From assembly GCF_013294025.1 (NCBI RefSeq), contig NZ_JABSNL010000010.1, positions 1 to 64,000 of the forward strand: DNA of 64,000 nucleotides, in the 5' to 3' direction. The stretch is from Flavobacterium aeripolare. Its GTDB lineage: Bacteria > Bacteroidota > Bacteroidia > Flavobacteriales > Flavobacteriaceae. Under the pieces are notes generated by a model. The model searched no databases. It worked only from the letters and a program-made list of their open reading frames with translations, and was not told the origin of the DNA. The position numbers were made by a program, and so were the translations under genes. Shown in pieces: positions 43,254-51,666 of this stretch (its first letter is position 1; each line of letters opens with the position of its first letter).

Positions 43254-44207
43254 ATGAAAAAATACTTTTTAGCCTTTGCCTTTGTAAGTTTGTGCAGCAG
43301 CATAGCAACTAGTCAAGAAATTGCAATCAATGAAAAACTGTCAAATTTAGATCATATAATCGCTGTAAATGAAGCTAAGGTAAAAGGGATAAAACCTGAT
43401 AATGAAGCCAAAATTATTTGGGCTGATGCCAAAGTGTACAAGAAAACTGATATTGCATTTGTCTACCTGCACGGTTTTGGAGCAAGTAGTAGAGAAGGTG
43501 AACCGGTGATGAGCATGCTAGCTAAAAAATACCATGCTAATGTGTATATGTCTCGTCTCAAAGAGCATGGAATAGACAGAGAGAATAGCTTTGAATATCT
43601 TACACCTGAAAATTATATTGCTTCTGCTAAGGAGGCTGTAGCTATAGGAAAACGACTTGGTAAAAAAGTAATAGTGGTAAGTACGTCTACAGGAGGTACT
43701 TTAAGTTTAACTCTTGCCGCGCAAGATAAAGAGATTGATGGTCTAGTTTTATATTCTCCATTTATTGATGTCATTAATCCACAAAGCACTGGAATATTGA
43801 CTAAGGAAGGTAAAGAAGGATTTATTAAAATGAACGGAGGACCGGTACAAATTCAAAAAAGGGAAGGGGAAGAGGCAAAATACTGGAGTACTGCTTACCA
43901 TGTAGATGGTTATGTGGCACTTATAAAAATGCTCAAAGATAACATGACAGTAGCTACATTTAATAAAGTTACTTGTCCCGTATTTGTAGGTTACTATTAT
44001 AAAAATGAGAAAGAGCAAGATCCTGTTGTGTCTGTTCCAGCAATTTTAAAAATGTATGAAGAACTAGGAACAAGCAAAGACAAGAAAAAATTAATGGCTT
44101 TTCCTGAAACAGGAAATCATGTTATAGCCTCTGATTTGCGTTCAAAAGATTGGCAGTCTGTATACGATCAAACAGTAGTTTTCTTAAACGGAATTAATTT
44201 AAAATAA
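43254..44207 (+). CDS. Exported alpha/beta hydrolase (esterase/lysophospholipase-like)
   Basis: 317 aa with a signal peptide (MKKYFLAFAFVSLCSSIATSQ). The oxyanion motif is YLHGFGAS (71-78). The nucleophile elbow reads STSTGG with S145, so the first Gly of GxSxG is Ser. The acid and base are likely the Asp of EQDPVVSV and the His of PETGNHVIAS. It resembles monoglyceride-lipase/lysophospholipase-type hydrolases. It is the second gene of the operon; its stop is 1 nt from the GDPD start, which suggests coupled translation and a shared task. Confidence 0.83.
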   Translation: MKKYFLAFAFVSLCSSIATSQEIAINEKLSNLDHIIAVNEAKVKGIKPDNEAKIIWADAKVYKKTDIAFVYLHGFGASSREGEPVMSMLAKKYHANVYMSRLKEHGIDRENSFEYLTPENYIASAKEAVAIGKRLGKKVIVVSTSTGGTLSLTLAAQDKEIDGLVLYSPFIDVINPQSTGILTKEGKEGFIKMNGGPVQIQKREGEEAKYWSTAYHVDGYVALIKMLKDNMTVATFNKVTCPVFVGYYYKNEKEQDPVVSVPAILKMYEELGTSKDKKKLMAFPETGNHVIASDLRSKDWQSVYDQTVVFLNGINLK

Positions 44208-44208
44208 A

Positions 44209-45117
44209 ATGAAGAAAATCATCCTGATTGCCTCGATAGTTGCTTTTTCTAGCTGTAGTAAAAAACTTGTTGATAACAGTAGCGTAGCTACAAATACGGC
44301 TAATAAGACCTATAGCTTCGAATTGCAAGGGCATCGTGGAGCTAGAGGATTAGCGCCTGAGAACACAATAGCTGCCTTTCAAAAAGCGCTTGCTCTTAAT
44401 GTCAATACACTAGAATTAGATGTTGTGGTTACTAAGGATAAGCAATTAGTGGTGTCTCATGAACCTTGGCTTAATGCTAAAATCACCTTAGATCAGGCTG
44501 GGAAGCATGTGACAGAAGAACAAGCTTTAGCTTATAATATTTATCAACATAATGTTGCTGATGTACAGTCTTATGATGTAGGGAGTTTGGGAAACGCATT
44601 GTTTCCTGAGCAAAAGAAAGAGAAGGTAAGTAAGCCATTATTATCAGCAGTATTTAACATGGCTGAAAAAACGAATCCTAACATACTTTATAATATCGAA
44701 ATTAAGAGTACTGTTGAAGATGAGGAAAAAGGGTACCAACCTACAGTGGCAGAATTTTCAGATTTATTGGTGAGTGAAATAAAGAAATCTATTCCAAAGG
44801 AACGCGTGGTTATTCAAAGTTTTGATACACGTGTGTTACAATACTTGCACACAAAGGATCCTGAATTTACATTATCATATCTAACCTTTGAGAACAATTT
44901 TGCAAAAAACATTGAGTTATTAGGATTCACACCACAAATATACAGTCCGTACTACGTTTTGCTTAATCCTGATGAGGTTAGTAAAATGCATTTAAATAAG
45001 GTGAAAATAATTCCATGGACTGTAAATACCGCTGCCGAAATGCGTGAGCTACTAGAGATGGGAGTGGATGGTATTATCTCAGATTATCCTAATTTGGCAC
45101 TGCCACTAAGGAAGTAA
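44209..45117 (+). CDS. Glycerophosphodiester phosphodiesterase, lipoprotein
   Basis: 302 aa. It hydrolyses glycerophosphodiesters (deacylated phospholipids) to sn-glycerol 3-phosphate and an alcohol. A lipoprotein signal MKKIILIASIVAFSSC puts the lipid Cys at 16. GDPD motif residues are H42 and R43 (GHRGARG), E51 (PENT), E69 and D71 (LELDVVV), H84 (SHEP) and a later IEIKS. C-terminal VNTAAEMRELLEMGVDGIISDYP is typical. This is the third gene of the receptor-esterase-GDPD operon, ended by the terminator at 45144-45180. Confidence 0.92.
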   Translation: MKKIILIASIVAFSSCSKKLVDNSSVATNTANKTYSFELQGHRGARGLAPENTIAAFQKALALNVNTLELDVVVTKDKQLVVSHEPWLNAKITLDQAGKHVTEEQALAYNIYQHNVADVQSYDVGSLGNALFPEQKKEKVSKPLLSAVFNMAEKTNPNILYNIEIKSTVEDEEKGYQPTVAEFSDLLVSEIKKSIPKERVVIQSFDTRVLQYLHTKDPEFTLSYLTFENNFAKNIELLGFTPQIYSPYYVLLNPDEVSKMHLNKVKIIPWTVNTAAEMRELLEMGVDGIISDYPNLALPLRK

Positions 45118-45143
45118 AAGGTTTGTTTAATTTTTTTTTTATT

Positions 45144-45180
45144 AAAGCGTCTCGAAATTTATTTTTTGGGACGCTTTTTT
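45144..45180 (+). terminator. Terminator of receptor-esterase-GDPD operon
   Basis: Stem AAAGCGTC / GGACGCTTT (with inner AT pairs) followed by T run. It lies between two convergent genes and can serve both. Confidence 0.8.
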
Positions 45181-45199
45181 ATTCGAATAAAAATTAGCA

Positions 45200-45757
45200 C
45201 TACTTCCACTTAATACCACAGCCTATGCTTGGTTTTTGTTCCTTGTTTAAGCTGCGATTGTATAAAACACTGTCGATGGCACCACGTAAATCATTTCCGC
45301 TAAGGGGGATTCCGTTTCCAGGGCGACTATCATCTAGTTGTCCTCGATACACTAAGACGTCTTGATTGTCAAATAAATAAAAATCAGGGGTGCAAGCTGC
45401 GTGGTATGCCTTAGCTACATCCTGTGTTTCATCATATAAATAGGGGAATTCAAAATTATTTTCAAAAGCATACTCTGTCATCAATTTAGGAGCGTCTTGC
45501 GGGTAATTAATCACATCATTACTACTAATAGCAATGACTGCTAGTCCCTGCACACGGTAATCATTTGCAATCATGATTACCTCGTCGATTACATGATGAA
45601 CAAACGGACAGTGGTTACAAATAAAAAGTACTAGAGTTCCTTTTTCCCCTTTTAAATCAGCAAAAGAAAACCAGGCGGTTTCAGAAGTGCGATCATTCAA
45701 AAAGAATTCAGGTGCTTTTGTCCCTAACGGAAGCATATTTGAGGTGGTTCTAGCCAT
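45200..45757 (-). CDS. Thioredoxin-family (AhpC/TSA, redoxin) protein
   Basis: 185 aa, cytoplasmic. A redoxin fold with PEFFLNDRTSETAWFSFADL and the redox motif CNHC (C47 and C50) in VLFICNHCPFVHH. The cis-Pro context appears as AACTPDFYLFD, and LVYRGQLDDSRPGN follows. This is a well-populated Bacteroidota group that resembles peroxiredoxin/thiol reductases; the actual partner is unknown. It is divergent from the CsaA-like gene by 99 nt. Confidence 0.85.
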   Translation of the reverse strand: MARTTSNMLPLGTKAPEFFLNDRTSETAWFSFADLKGEKGTLVLFICNHCPFVHHVIDEVIMIANDYRVQGLAVIAISSNDVINYPQDAPKLMTEYAFENNFEFPYLYDETQDVAKAYHAACTPDFYLFDNQDVLVYRGQLDDSRPGNGIPLSGNDLRGAIDSVLYNRSLNKEQKPSIGCGIKWK

Positions 45758-45856
45758 TTTAAATTATTTAATTGTGAACTTTAAAGTTACTAAAAATCGA
45801 TTGCTTTTACGCTAAAATGACTATTTTTAGTTTGTAACGCATAAATAAATCTCCAA

Positions 45857-46198
45857 ATGGAAAATAATATAAGTTGGCAAGAATTCGAAAAAATAGAAAT
45901 GCGAGTAGGAACTATTTTAGCAGTAAATGATTTTCCTGAAGCTAGAAAACCTGCATACCAACTAACCATTGATTTTGGAATCGAAATAGGTATATTAAAG
46001 TCATCTGCTCAAATCACTAAGCGGTATTCAAAACAAGAATTGGTACATCGCCAAGTTGTAGCTGTTGTTAATTTTCCTAAAAAACAGATTGGAAAATTTA
46101 TGAGCGAATGTTTGGTTTTAGGAGCAGTAGGGAAGGAAGCTGAAGTGGTATTATTAGCACCTGATTTCAAAATCGAAAACGGATTACGAATAGGTTAA
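45857..46198 (+). CDS. csaA: tRNA-binding domain protein (CsaA-like)
   Basis: 113 aa, a single OB-fold tRNA-binding domain as found in CsaA and at the end of MetRS/PheRS. Motifs: SWQEFEKIEMRVGTIL, PEARKPAYQLTIDFG, SSAQIT and VAVVNFPKKQIGKFMSE, then VLGAVG. In Bacillus CsaA is linked to protein export as a chaperone-like factor; here the biochemical role is unproven. Monocistronic. Confidence 0.88.
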   Translation: MENNISWQEFEKIEMRVGTILAVNDFPEARKPAYQLTIDFGIEIGILKSSAQITKRYSKQELVHRQVVAVVNFPKKQIGKFMSECLVLGAVGKEAEVVLLAPDFKIENGLRIG

Positions 46199-46312
46199 AA
46201 TGTTTTGTAGCTTTCGCCAAAGCGTGCTTTCTAAGAATAATTACTTGTACAATTATTCAATAAAAATGTGCTGACGAGCTACCTGAGTATCAATAATTCT
46301 AAGGCTATTCAA

Positions 46313-47134
46313 TTAATCGATAGGTAGGCTTTTAATTTGTCCCCATTCGGTCCATGAACCATCGTAAACAGCTTTTGAATTATTGTCTCCTACAATTTCG
46401 TAGGCCATCAAATCAATACAAGCGGTAACGCCTGAACCACAGCTAAAATAGATTGGTTTATTATGTTGAGGTAAAACTGTAAGCAACTCTTCCTTAGATA
46501 AAAAGTGACCATCACGAAGCACTGTTGTGTATGGAATATTTATCGATCCAGGAATGTGACCGCTTCGTAATCCAGCTCTTGGCTCTTGCGTCTCTCCTAG
46601 AAAGCGATCGTTTGATCGGGCATCAATTACTGTGGCTTCCTTTGTTTGAATGTTTTCTAGAATCTGCTCTTTGGTTTTAAAGAAATTCGGCTTAAATTTT
46701 GATTCAAAATTTCCTTTTTCATATACTCGATTCTCACTAGTTTCTAACGGCAGATTTTCTTTTGCGTAAGCAGGAAGGCCACCATCTAGAACCCAGACAT
46801 CCTCATGTCCCATAATGGTGAACAACCACCAAGCGCGCGGACTAGAATAAATACCAAGACTATCGTAAATCACTAGTTTGCTATTGCTATTGATACCAAG
46901 CTGTTGTGCAGCAGCAGTAAATTGGTCAGCGGTAGGGAGCGTATTGGGTAATGGATTTGTAGTATCGCTAAAATCGTTCTTCATGTCAAAAAAACGGGCG
47001 CCTTTTATTTGTATTCCTATAAATTGTGACGCTAGCTGAGCTTGGTTCAGCTGCTGACTTGCATCAAGAATAATTAATCTTGGGTCTGCTAAATTTGATA
47101 CAAGCCATTTTATAGATACAATTGGTGTTTTCAT
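46313..47134 (-). CDS. sseA: 3-Mercaptopyruvate/thiosulfate sulfurtransferase
   Basis: 273 aa with two rhodanese domains. The inactive first domain ends near residue 125 (WVLDGGLPAY), and the active loop CGSGVTAC lies in the second domain with catalytic C232. The CG[ST]GVT loop is the form found in mercaptopyruvate sulfurtransferases. It transfers sulfur to thiols or cyanide. The ATG follows the DoxX stop codon with no gap (TAA-ATG), so the two are probably translationally coupled. Confidence 0.88.
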   Translation of the reverse strand: MKTPIVSIKWLVSNLADPRLIILDASQQLNQAQLASQFIGIQIKGARFFDMKNDFSDTTNPLPNTLPTADQFTAAAQQLGINSNSKLVIYDSLGIYSSPRAWWLFTIMGHEDVWVLDGGLPAYAKENLPLETSENRVYEKGNFESKFKPNFFKTKEQILENIQTKEATVIDARSNDRFLGETQEPRAGLRSGHIPGSINIPYTTVLRDGHFLSKEELLTVLPQHNKPIYFSCGSGVTACIDLMAYEIVGDNNSKAVYDGSWTEWGQIKSLPID

Positions 47135-47494
47135 TTACGCTTTTTTAAAAACCTTTTTGTCATAAATATAGGAAACAACTAGCAATATCATTGCTGCTAA
47201 AGCTGTTAGATGACCGCCATCGTTAGCAATGATATGCGCACTGAAAGCCAAAATAAAATCAAAAAAGAAACCAGCATAAGCCAATTCTTTTAAGAAAGTA
47301 GATTTCTTAGTTAAAATAGCCAGAACACCTACTATTTTAGCGAAAGCCAAAGGATAAATAATGTAGGTAGGATACCCCAAACTTTTAAATATTCCTTCGA
47401 CCATGACGGTGTTAAAAAGGTACATTCCAGCAGACATGCACATTAGTAAAGACAGTAATATTGTTGAGGTCCAATATATGATTTTATTCGTCAT
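47135..47494 (-). CDS. DoxX-family membrane protein
   Basis: 119 aa with four membrane helices (TSTILLSLLMCMSAGMYLF, YPLAFAKIVGVLAIL, AGFFFDFILAFSAHI and LAAMILLVVSYIY). The DoxX-like fold is clear from the hydrophobic layout and AFAKIVG/AYAGFFFDF motifs. The ATG at 47494 is chosen because the earlier in-frame one (47536) adds a Lys-rich segment. It may be involved in sulfur or redox metabolism, as suggested by its immediate downstream sulfurtransferase. Confidence 0.82.
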   Translation of the reverse strand: MTNKIIYWTSTILLSLLMCMSAGMYLFNTVMVEGIFKSLGYPTYIIYPLAFAKIVGVLAILTKKSTFLKELAYAGFFFDFILAFSAHIIANDGGHLTALAAMILLVVSYIYDKKVFKKA

Positions 47495-47549
47495 AGCGAT
47501 TTTGAGAATTTTTTTTATAAATTTTAATCCATGCAATATAGGGTTTAAG

Positions 47550-50060
47550 TTAGGTGTTTTTACATCTTTTGTACCATTTATAAATTTCGATCCACAAAAC
47601 AGATATGCCGCTTACGGTAATGCATAGTAATAATTGATTGCTATTTAATGGGATAACTTCAAAAAATGTTGCGACGGGATTGACATATATAATAAGACCT
47701 AGCATTAATAAAGTGAAAGAATTTACAAAAACCATCATGTTATTTTTATTTTTTAAAGATGTAAATAACGAGTAGTAGAAGGATCGATTCACTAATGATA
47801 AAAGAATATTGGCTAATACCATGGTCGTAAAAATTAGTGTGCGTGTTGTATTTTCATCAGCTCCATTATGAACGCTGATTTGGTATAAAATTAAGATTCC
47901 AATAGTGATGATAAGTCCCTGAATGATGCTTATTCCCATTTCCTTTATAGACAAGAACGTCGTGCTTAAATGCCGGGGTTTTTGAGTCATACTATTTTTT
48001 TCTATCGCTTCGTTTTCATAAACAATAGAGCACATTGGGCCCATTACTAATTCTAAGAATATGACATGTACTGGAGAGAAAATATCTGGATAGGTCCAAT
48101 CAAGAAATAATGGCAATGAGACGGTAAGTATGATTGGGATGTGGATAGACACTATATATTGTACAGCCTTTTTTAAATTAGTATAAATGCGACGTCCAGC
48201 AGCTATTGCTACAATCATTTTAGATAAATCATCATCAACCAATATTAAATCTGCGGCTGTTTTAGCGATTTCGGTTCCTTTTTTCCCCATGGCAATCCCT
48301 ATGTGAGCTGCCTTTAAAGCAGGGCCATCGTTTACGCCATCACCAATCATGGCGACTACCTGGTTATCATTTTTAAGCGACTTGACTACTGCTAGTTTAG
48401 CTGCTGGAAACATACGAGTTAACAAGGTGTTTTTATGGATGCTTAGTAAGCGATTCACCTCATCTAATTTCATGAATTCACTTCCTTCAATTATAAATTC
48501 AGGATTCTTAATACCAGCCATGGTCGCAATTGCTTGCGTGGTGACACTGTTGTCACCTGTAATTACTTTGACTTGGATGCCGGCTTGGTAAAATTGGTCC
48601 ATTACTTTCTGGATATTCTCTTTTGGTGGATCGTAAAAAATTACCAGTCCTACAAAATAAAAAGGGAGCTCTTGTTGATGAGCCGGGAAATTGCCTCCTA
48701 CAAAATGTGATTGTGCTACACCCAGTATGCGGTAGCCTTTAATAGCAAGTGCCGCAATCGTTTTTTTTATAGTTTTTTTCTCAGGCTCAGTTAAGTTTGA
48801 AACTTCTAAAATAGCCTCAGGAGCTCCTTTTGCAGCAATTATACGATTGCCTGTACGATTTTCAAAAACATGTGTCATCATAGGTGGCTTACCGTCTAAT
48901 GGGTACTCATGCACCATAGTATAATCACTTTGCTGGTCGTTTAGAGTTGTGGCTTTATATTCTAGATGTAAGCTCTGCTCCATGGGGTCAAAAGGAACAG
49001 GTTCACTTGCCCACATAGCGATTTCAATTACTTTTATTGCAGCATCAGTGTGAAAATTTTCTTTTTCGAATAATACATTGCTTTCATAATTATAGACAGA
49101 TTGTAAGCTCATTTTATTCTGGGTGATTGTACCCGTTTTATCCGTGCATATAACGGTCGCGCCTCCAAGAGTTTCAACAGTTCTAATTTTTTTGACTATG
49201 ATACCTTCTTTCATTAATCGCCAAGATCCTAATGCCATGAAAGTTGTAAAAGCGACTGGAATTTCTTCAGGTAGTATAGATATTGCTAATGTCAAGCCTT
49301 TAAGTAAGCTATTTAATAGGTCATTAGTTTTCCAGAAATAGACTCCCCAAACTAAAAGGAATATGATTATACCAATTATAGCCATTCCTTTTACAAATTT
49401 TTCTATTTGTAGCTGTAGTGGCGTAGGTTCTTCTTTTATGGATAAAATAGAATGACCTAGTTTGCCTATTTCTGTTTTTAAGCCTATATGAGTTGTTTTG
49501 TATACTGCAAGTCCTGAGGCTACTAATGTGCCGCTATAAACTGTTTTATTGCCATTTTTTTCAGATTTAAAGACAGCATAGGGTTCTCCCGTTAAAGCAG
49601 ATTCATTTACAGAAAAGTCGTTGCTATGCACAATTTCTCCATCGGCATTGATTGTGTTTCCTTCCTCTGCAATTACGAGGTCATTTATTACAATCTCTCG
49701 CGTGGGAATTTCGATAACTAAACCATTACGCAAAACGCTACTTAATGGCTCGTTTAGTTTTTCTAATGCTTCTAACGCCGTTCTACTGCGACTATCTTGA
49801 AAAAACGAAATTCCGGAGACAGCAAATATTGCAGCCAACATGAATAAAGCTTCGCTGTTTTCGCCTAATATAAAATAAATCACAGCAACTGCAATTAAAA
49901 GTAATAGCATAGGCTCTTTGAACAAGTCAATGAGCGCTAGCCACCATTTATATTGTTGTTTCTGAATTTGTTCATTAGTGCCAAATTTAGTTCTTGAGAC
50001 CAGCACCTCCTTATCAGTTAAGCCAATAATGCTTGCTGGGATATTGATTTCTTTAGCCAT
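47550..50060 (-). CDS. P-type cation-transporting ATPase (P2, Ca2+-ATPase-like)
   Basis: 836 aa, inner membrane. Cation_ATPase_N region (about 10-65), actuator TGE at 157-159 (ALTGEP), transport motif PEEIPV (264-269) in helix M4, phosphorylation site D307 (DKTGT), and hinge motif MIGDGVNDGPALKAA. M5/M6 carry VMGPMCSIVYENE, and about 10 membrane helices are visible. The PEE-I-P motif and missing heavy-metal domain fit calcium or other P2 cations rather than copper or potassium (Kdp). The substrate is inferred. It is followed by DoxX (55-nt gap) in the same direction. Confidence 0.9.
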   Translation of the reverse strand: MAKEINIPASIIGLTDKEVLVSRTKFGTNEQIQKQQYKWWLALIDLFKEPMLLLLIAVAVIYFILGENSEALFMLAAIFAVSGISFFQDSRSRTALEALEKLNEPLSSVLRNGLVIEIPTREIVINDLVIAEEGNTINADGEIVHSNDFSVNESALTGEPYAVFKSEKNGNKTVYSGTLVASGLAVYKTTHIGLKTEIGKLGHSILSIKEEPTPLQLQIEKFVKGMAIIGIIIFLLVWGVYFWKTNDLLNSLLKGLTLAISILPEEIPVAFTTFMALGSWRLMKEGIIVKKIRTVETLGGATVICTDKTGTITQNKMSLQSVYNYESNVLFEKENFHTDAAIKVIEIAMWASEPVPFDPMEQSLHLEYKATTLNDQQSDYTMVHEYPLDGKPPMMTHVFENRTGNRIIAAKGAPEAILEVSNLTEPEKKTIKKTIAALAIKGYRILGVAQSHFVGGNFPAHQQELPFYFVGLVIFYDPPKENIQKVMDQFYQAGIQVKVITGDNSVTTQAIATMAGIKNPEFIIEGSEFMKLDEVNRLLSIHKNTLLTRMFPAAKLAVVKSLKNDNQVVAMIGDGVNDGPALKAAHIGIAMGKKGTEIAKTAADLILVDDDLSKMIVAIAAGRRIYTNLKKAVQYIVSIHIPIILTVSLPLFLDWTYPDIFSPVHVIFLELVMGPMCSIVYENEAIEKNSMTQKPRHLSTTFLSIKEMGISIIQGLIITIGILILYQISVHNGADENTTRTLIFTTMVLANILLSLVNRSFYYSLFTSLKNKNNMMVFVNSFTLLMLGLIIYVNPVATFFEVIPLNSNQLLLCITVSGISVLWIEIYKWYKRCKNT

Positions 50061-50082
50061 GTAATACGTATTTATTCACATT

Positions 50083-50090
50083 CAAATATA
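50083..50090 (-). promoter_or_regulatory. ATPase operon promoter, -7 box
   Basis: TATATTTG on the minus strand, 22 nt before the ATPase ATG. Confidence 0.5.
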
Positions 50091-50169
50091 GGCTATTTAA
50101 TTGCTTTAATATATGATAGTTATCAGTGTAATATGATGATTATTAGTTAGAAATTATTGTAAGAATTGA

Positions 50170-50210
50170 TAAAAAAAATACCTGAAAACTAAATCTTCAG
50201 GTATTTTAAA
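50170..50210 (-). terminator. mscS-type gene terminator
   Basis: A perfect 12-bp stem AAAATACCTGAA / TTCAGGTATTTT with a 9-nt loop and a U run on the minus strand. Confidence 0.88.
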
Positions 50211-50227
50211 TAAAGTATGATTGTGAG

Positions 50228-51112
50228 TTACTTTTCAGCTTCAACTGGCTGCGCTTGGTGTAATACCATCTGTGGAAACGGAATTTCGATGCCTTCTTTA
50301 TCAAAAGCAGCTTTAAGACGTTTGCGCAGTTCTCCGGTTACTTCCCATTGTTTACTAGGAAGTGTTTCGCCTAATATTTTCATCATTATAGCTGAATCTG
50401 CAAAGTCATTTACTCTCAAGAACAATGGTGGCGCAAGGATTGACGTTTTCCACTCAGGGTCATTTGCTAGATCGTTCCCCACTTTGTTGATAACTGTAAT
50501 TACTTGTTCGAGGTTAGAATTGTAGCTTACACCCATGTCTAAATTTATTCGGGAGAAATCCTTTGATAAATTGGATACTTTCTTGATTTCCCCATGAGGA
50601 ATGTGGTGTACGGTGCCATCCATATCTCTAAGGGTTGTTTTACGAAGGCTTATCTCTTGAACTGCGCCACTAGCATTGTCAAAGCTAACAACATCACCTA
50701 TGCGGTACTGATTCTCTAGAATTATAAACAAACCGCTTATAATGTCTCGTATTAAATATTGACCTCCAAATCCAAAAGCTAAACCTACAATACCAGCTGC
50801 GGCTAAAATAGGAGCAATCTCAATGCCAAATTCCTGTAGAATCATCAAAGTAGCCATGATGATTAAGGCAATTTGAGCCGTTGTTGTAAATATTTGGATT
50901 AGTGTATTTTCTCTTTTTTCCTCTGCTTCTGGAGAACTAAAATGATCCGGTCTAACGGCTATTTTGACTGCTTTAGCAATAAATTTAGCGAGTACTTTAT
51001 GGATTATAAGTGCAACGATAATAATAAAAATAATTTTTACTCCGCTTGTAAGCAACCACGGAACAATTAATTCGCTGTATTTTTCTAAGCTTTTTTCAAA
51101 AATCTCTTTCAT
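50228..51112 (-). CDS. Mechanosensitive channel, MscS family
   Basis: 294 aa, inner membrane. Three membrane segments (about 20-42, 72-95 and 98-125), the pore helix with the MscS-type Ala/Gly pattern (ILAAAGIVGLAFGFGGQYLI), the beta domain GDVVSFDNASGAVQEISLRKT with TLRDMDGTVHHIPHGEI, and a C-terminal alpha/beta domain. It opens on osmotic downshift. The neighbouring P-type ATPase is on the same strand, but a terminator lies between. Confidence 0.9.
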   Translation of the reverse strand: MKEIFEKSLEKYSELIVPWLLTSGVKIIFIIIVALIIHKVLAKFIAKAVKIAVRPDHFSSPEAEEKRENTLIQIFTTTAQIALIIMATLMILQEFGIEIAPILAAAGIVGLAFGFGGQYLIRDIISGLFIILENQYRIGDVVSFDNASGAVQEISLRKTTLRDMDGTVHHIPHGEIKKVSNLSKDFSRINLDMGVSYNSNLEQVITVINKVGNDLANDPEWKTSILAPPLFLRVNDFADSAIMMKILGETLPSKQWEVTGELRKRLKAAFDKEGIEIPFPQMVLHQAQPVEAEK

Positions 51113-51211
51113 GTTGTTTTCGATTAAAATTACAAAAGTTGTGTAAAGTAAAAAGCCCTAAAAACCGTTAGGTCTTTGGACTTTAAAGTGTATTAATATG
51201 TTTATTAAATT

Positions 51212-51595
51212 TTAAATGTCATCAAAATTGATGTCAGTGAAGCTTGAAATACTTGGTATTGCTTCTTCCATTTCGACTTTTTCAAGAAGATACTCTTTTT
51301 TGAAATCCTTTTGATGTCTTTCTGATATTACTTCTTCGCCTTTGTGATTAAGCACATAAGAGGTCATGTCGTTTAATATTTCTGAAAATGATGCAAAATC
51401 TTCTTTGTATAAGTAAATTTTATGCTTTTTAAAATGAAAAGAACCATCCTCTTCGGTGAATTTTTTACTTTCAGTAATCGTAATGTAATAATCATCAGCT
51501 TTTGTAGCTCTTACATCAAAAAAGTACGTTCTTCTTCCTGCACGTAAAACCTTAGAAAAAATTTCTTCTTTTTCTAATATATCATTTTCTCTCAT
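51212..51595 (-). CDS. PUR-family DNA/RNA-binding protein (DUF3276)
   Basis: 127 aa. The family is a small PUR-alpha-like nucleic-acid-binding protein of Bacteroidota and spirochaetes. It begins MRENDILEKEEIFSKVLRAGRRTYFFDVRATKADDYY (first PUR-like repeat, split here for length), followed by ITITESKKF and KIYLYKEDFASFSEILNDM, then an acidic tail (EVEMEEAIPSISSFTDINFDDI). The ATG at 51595 is used; an in-frame ATG five codons earlier (51610) is less likely. It binds single-stranded DNA or RNA in characterised relatives. Confidence 0.85.
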   Translation of the reverse strand: MRENDILEKEEIFSKVLRAGRRTYFFDVRATKADDYYITITESKKFTEEDGSFHFKKHKIYLYKEDFASFSEILNDMTSYVLNHKGEEVISERHQKDFKKEYLLEKVEMEEAIPSISSFTDINFDDI

Positions 51596-51666
51596 AATCC
51601 GTTCTATCAATTAATGGTTGTTAAGTAGTAACCAAAAATCATAAAAATTAATGTATTACACAACAA

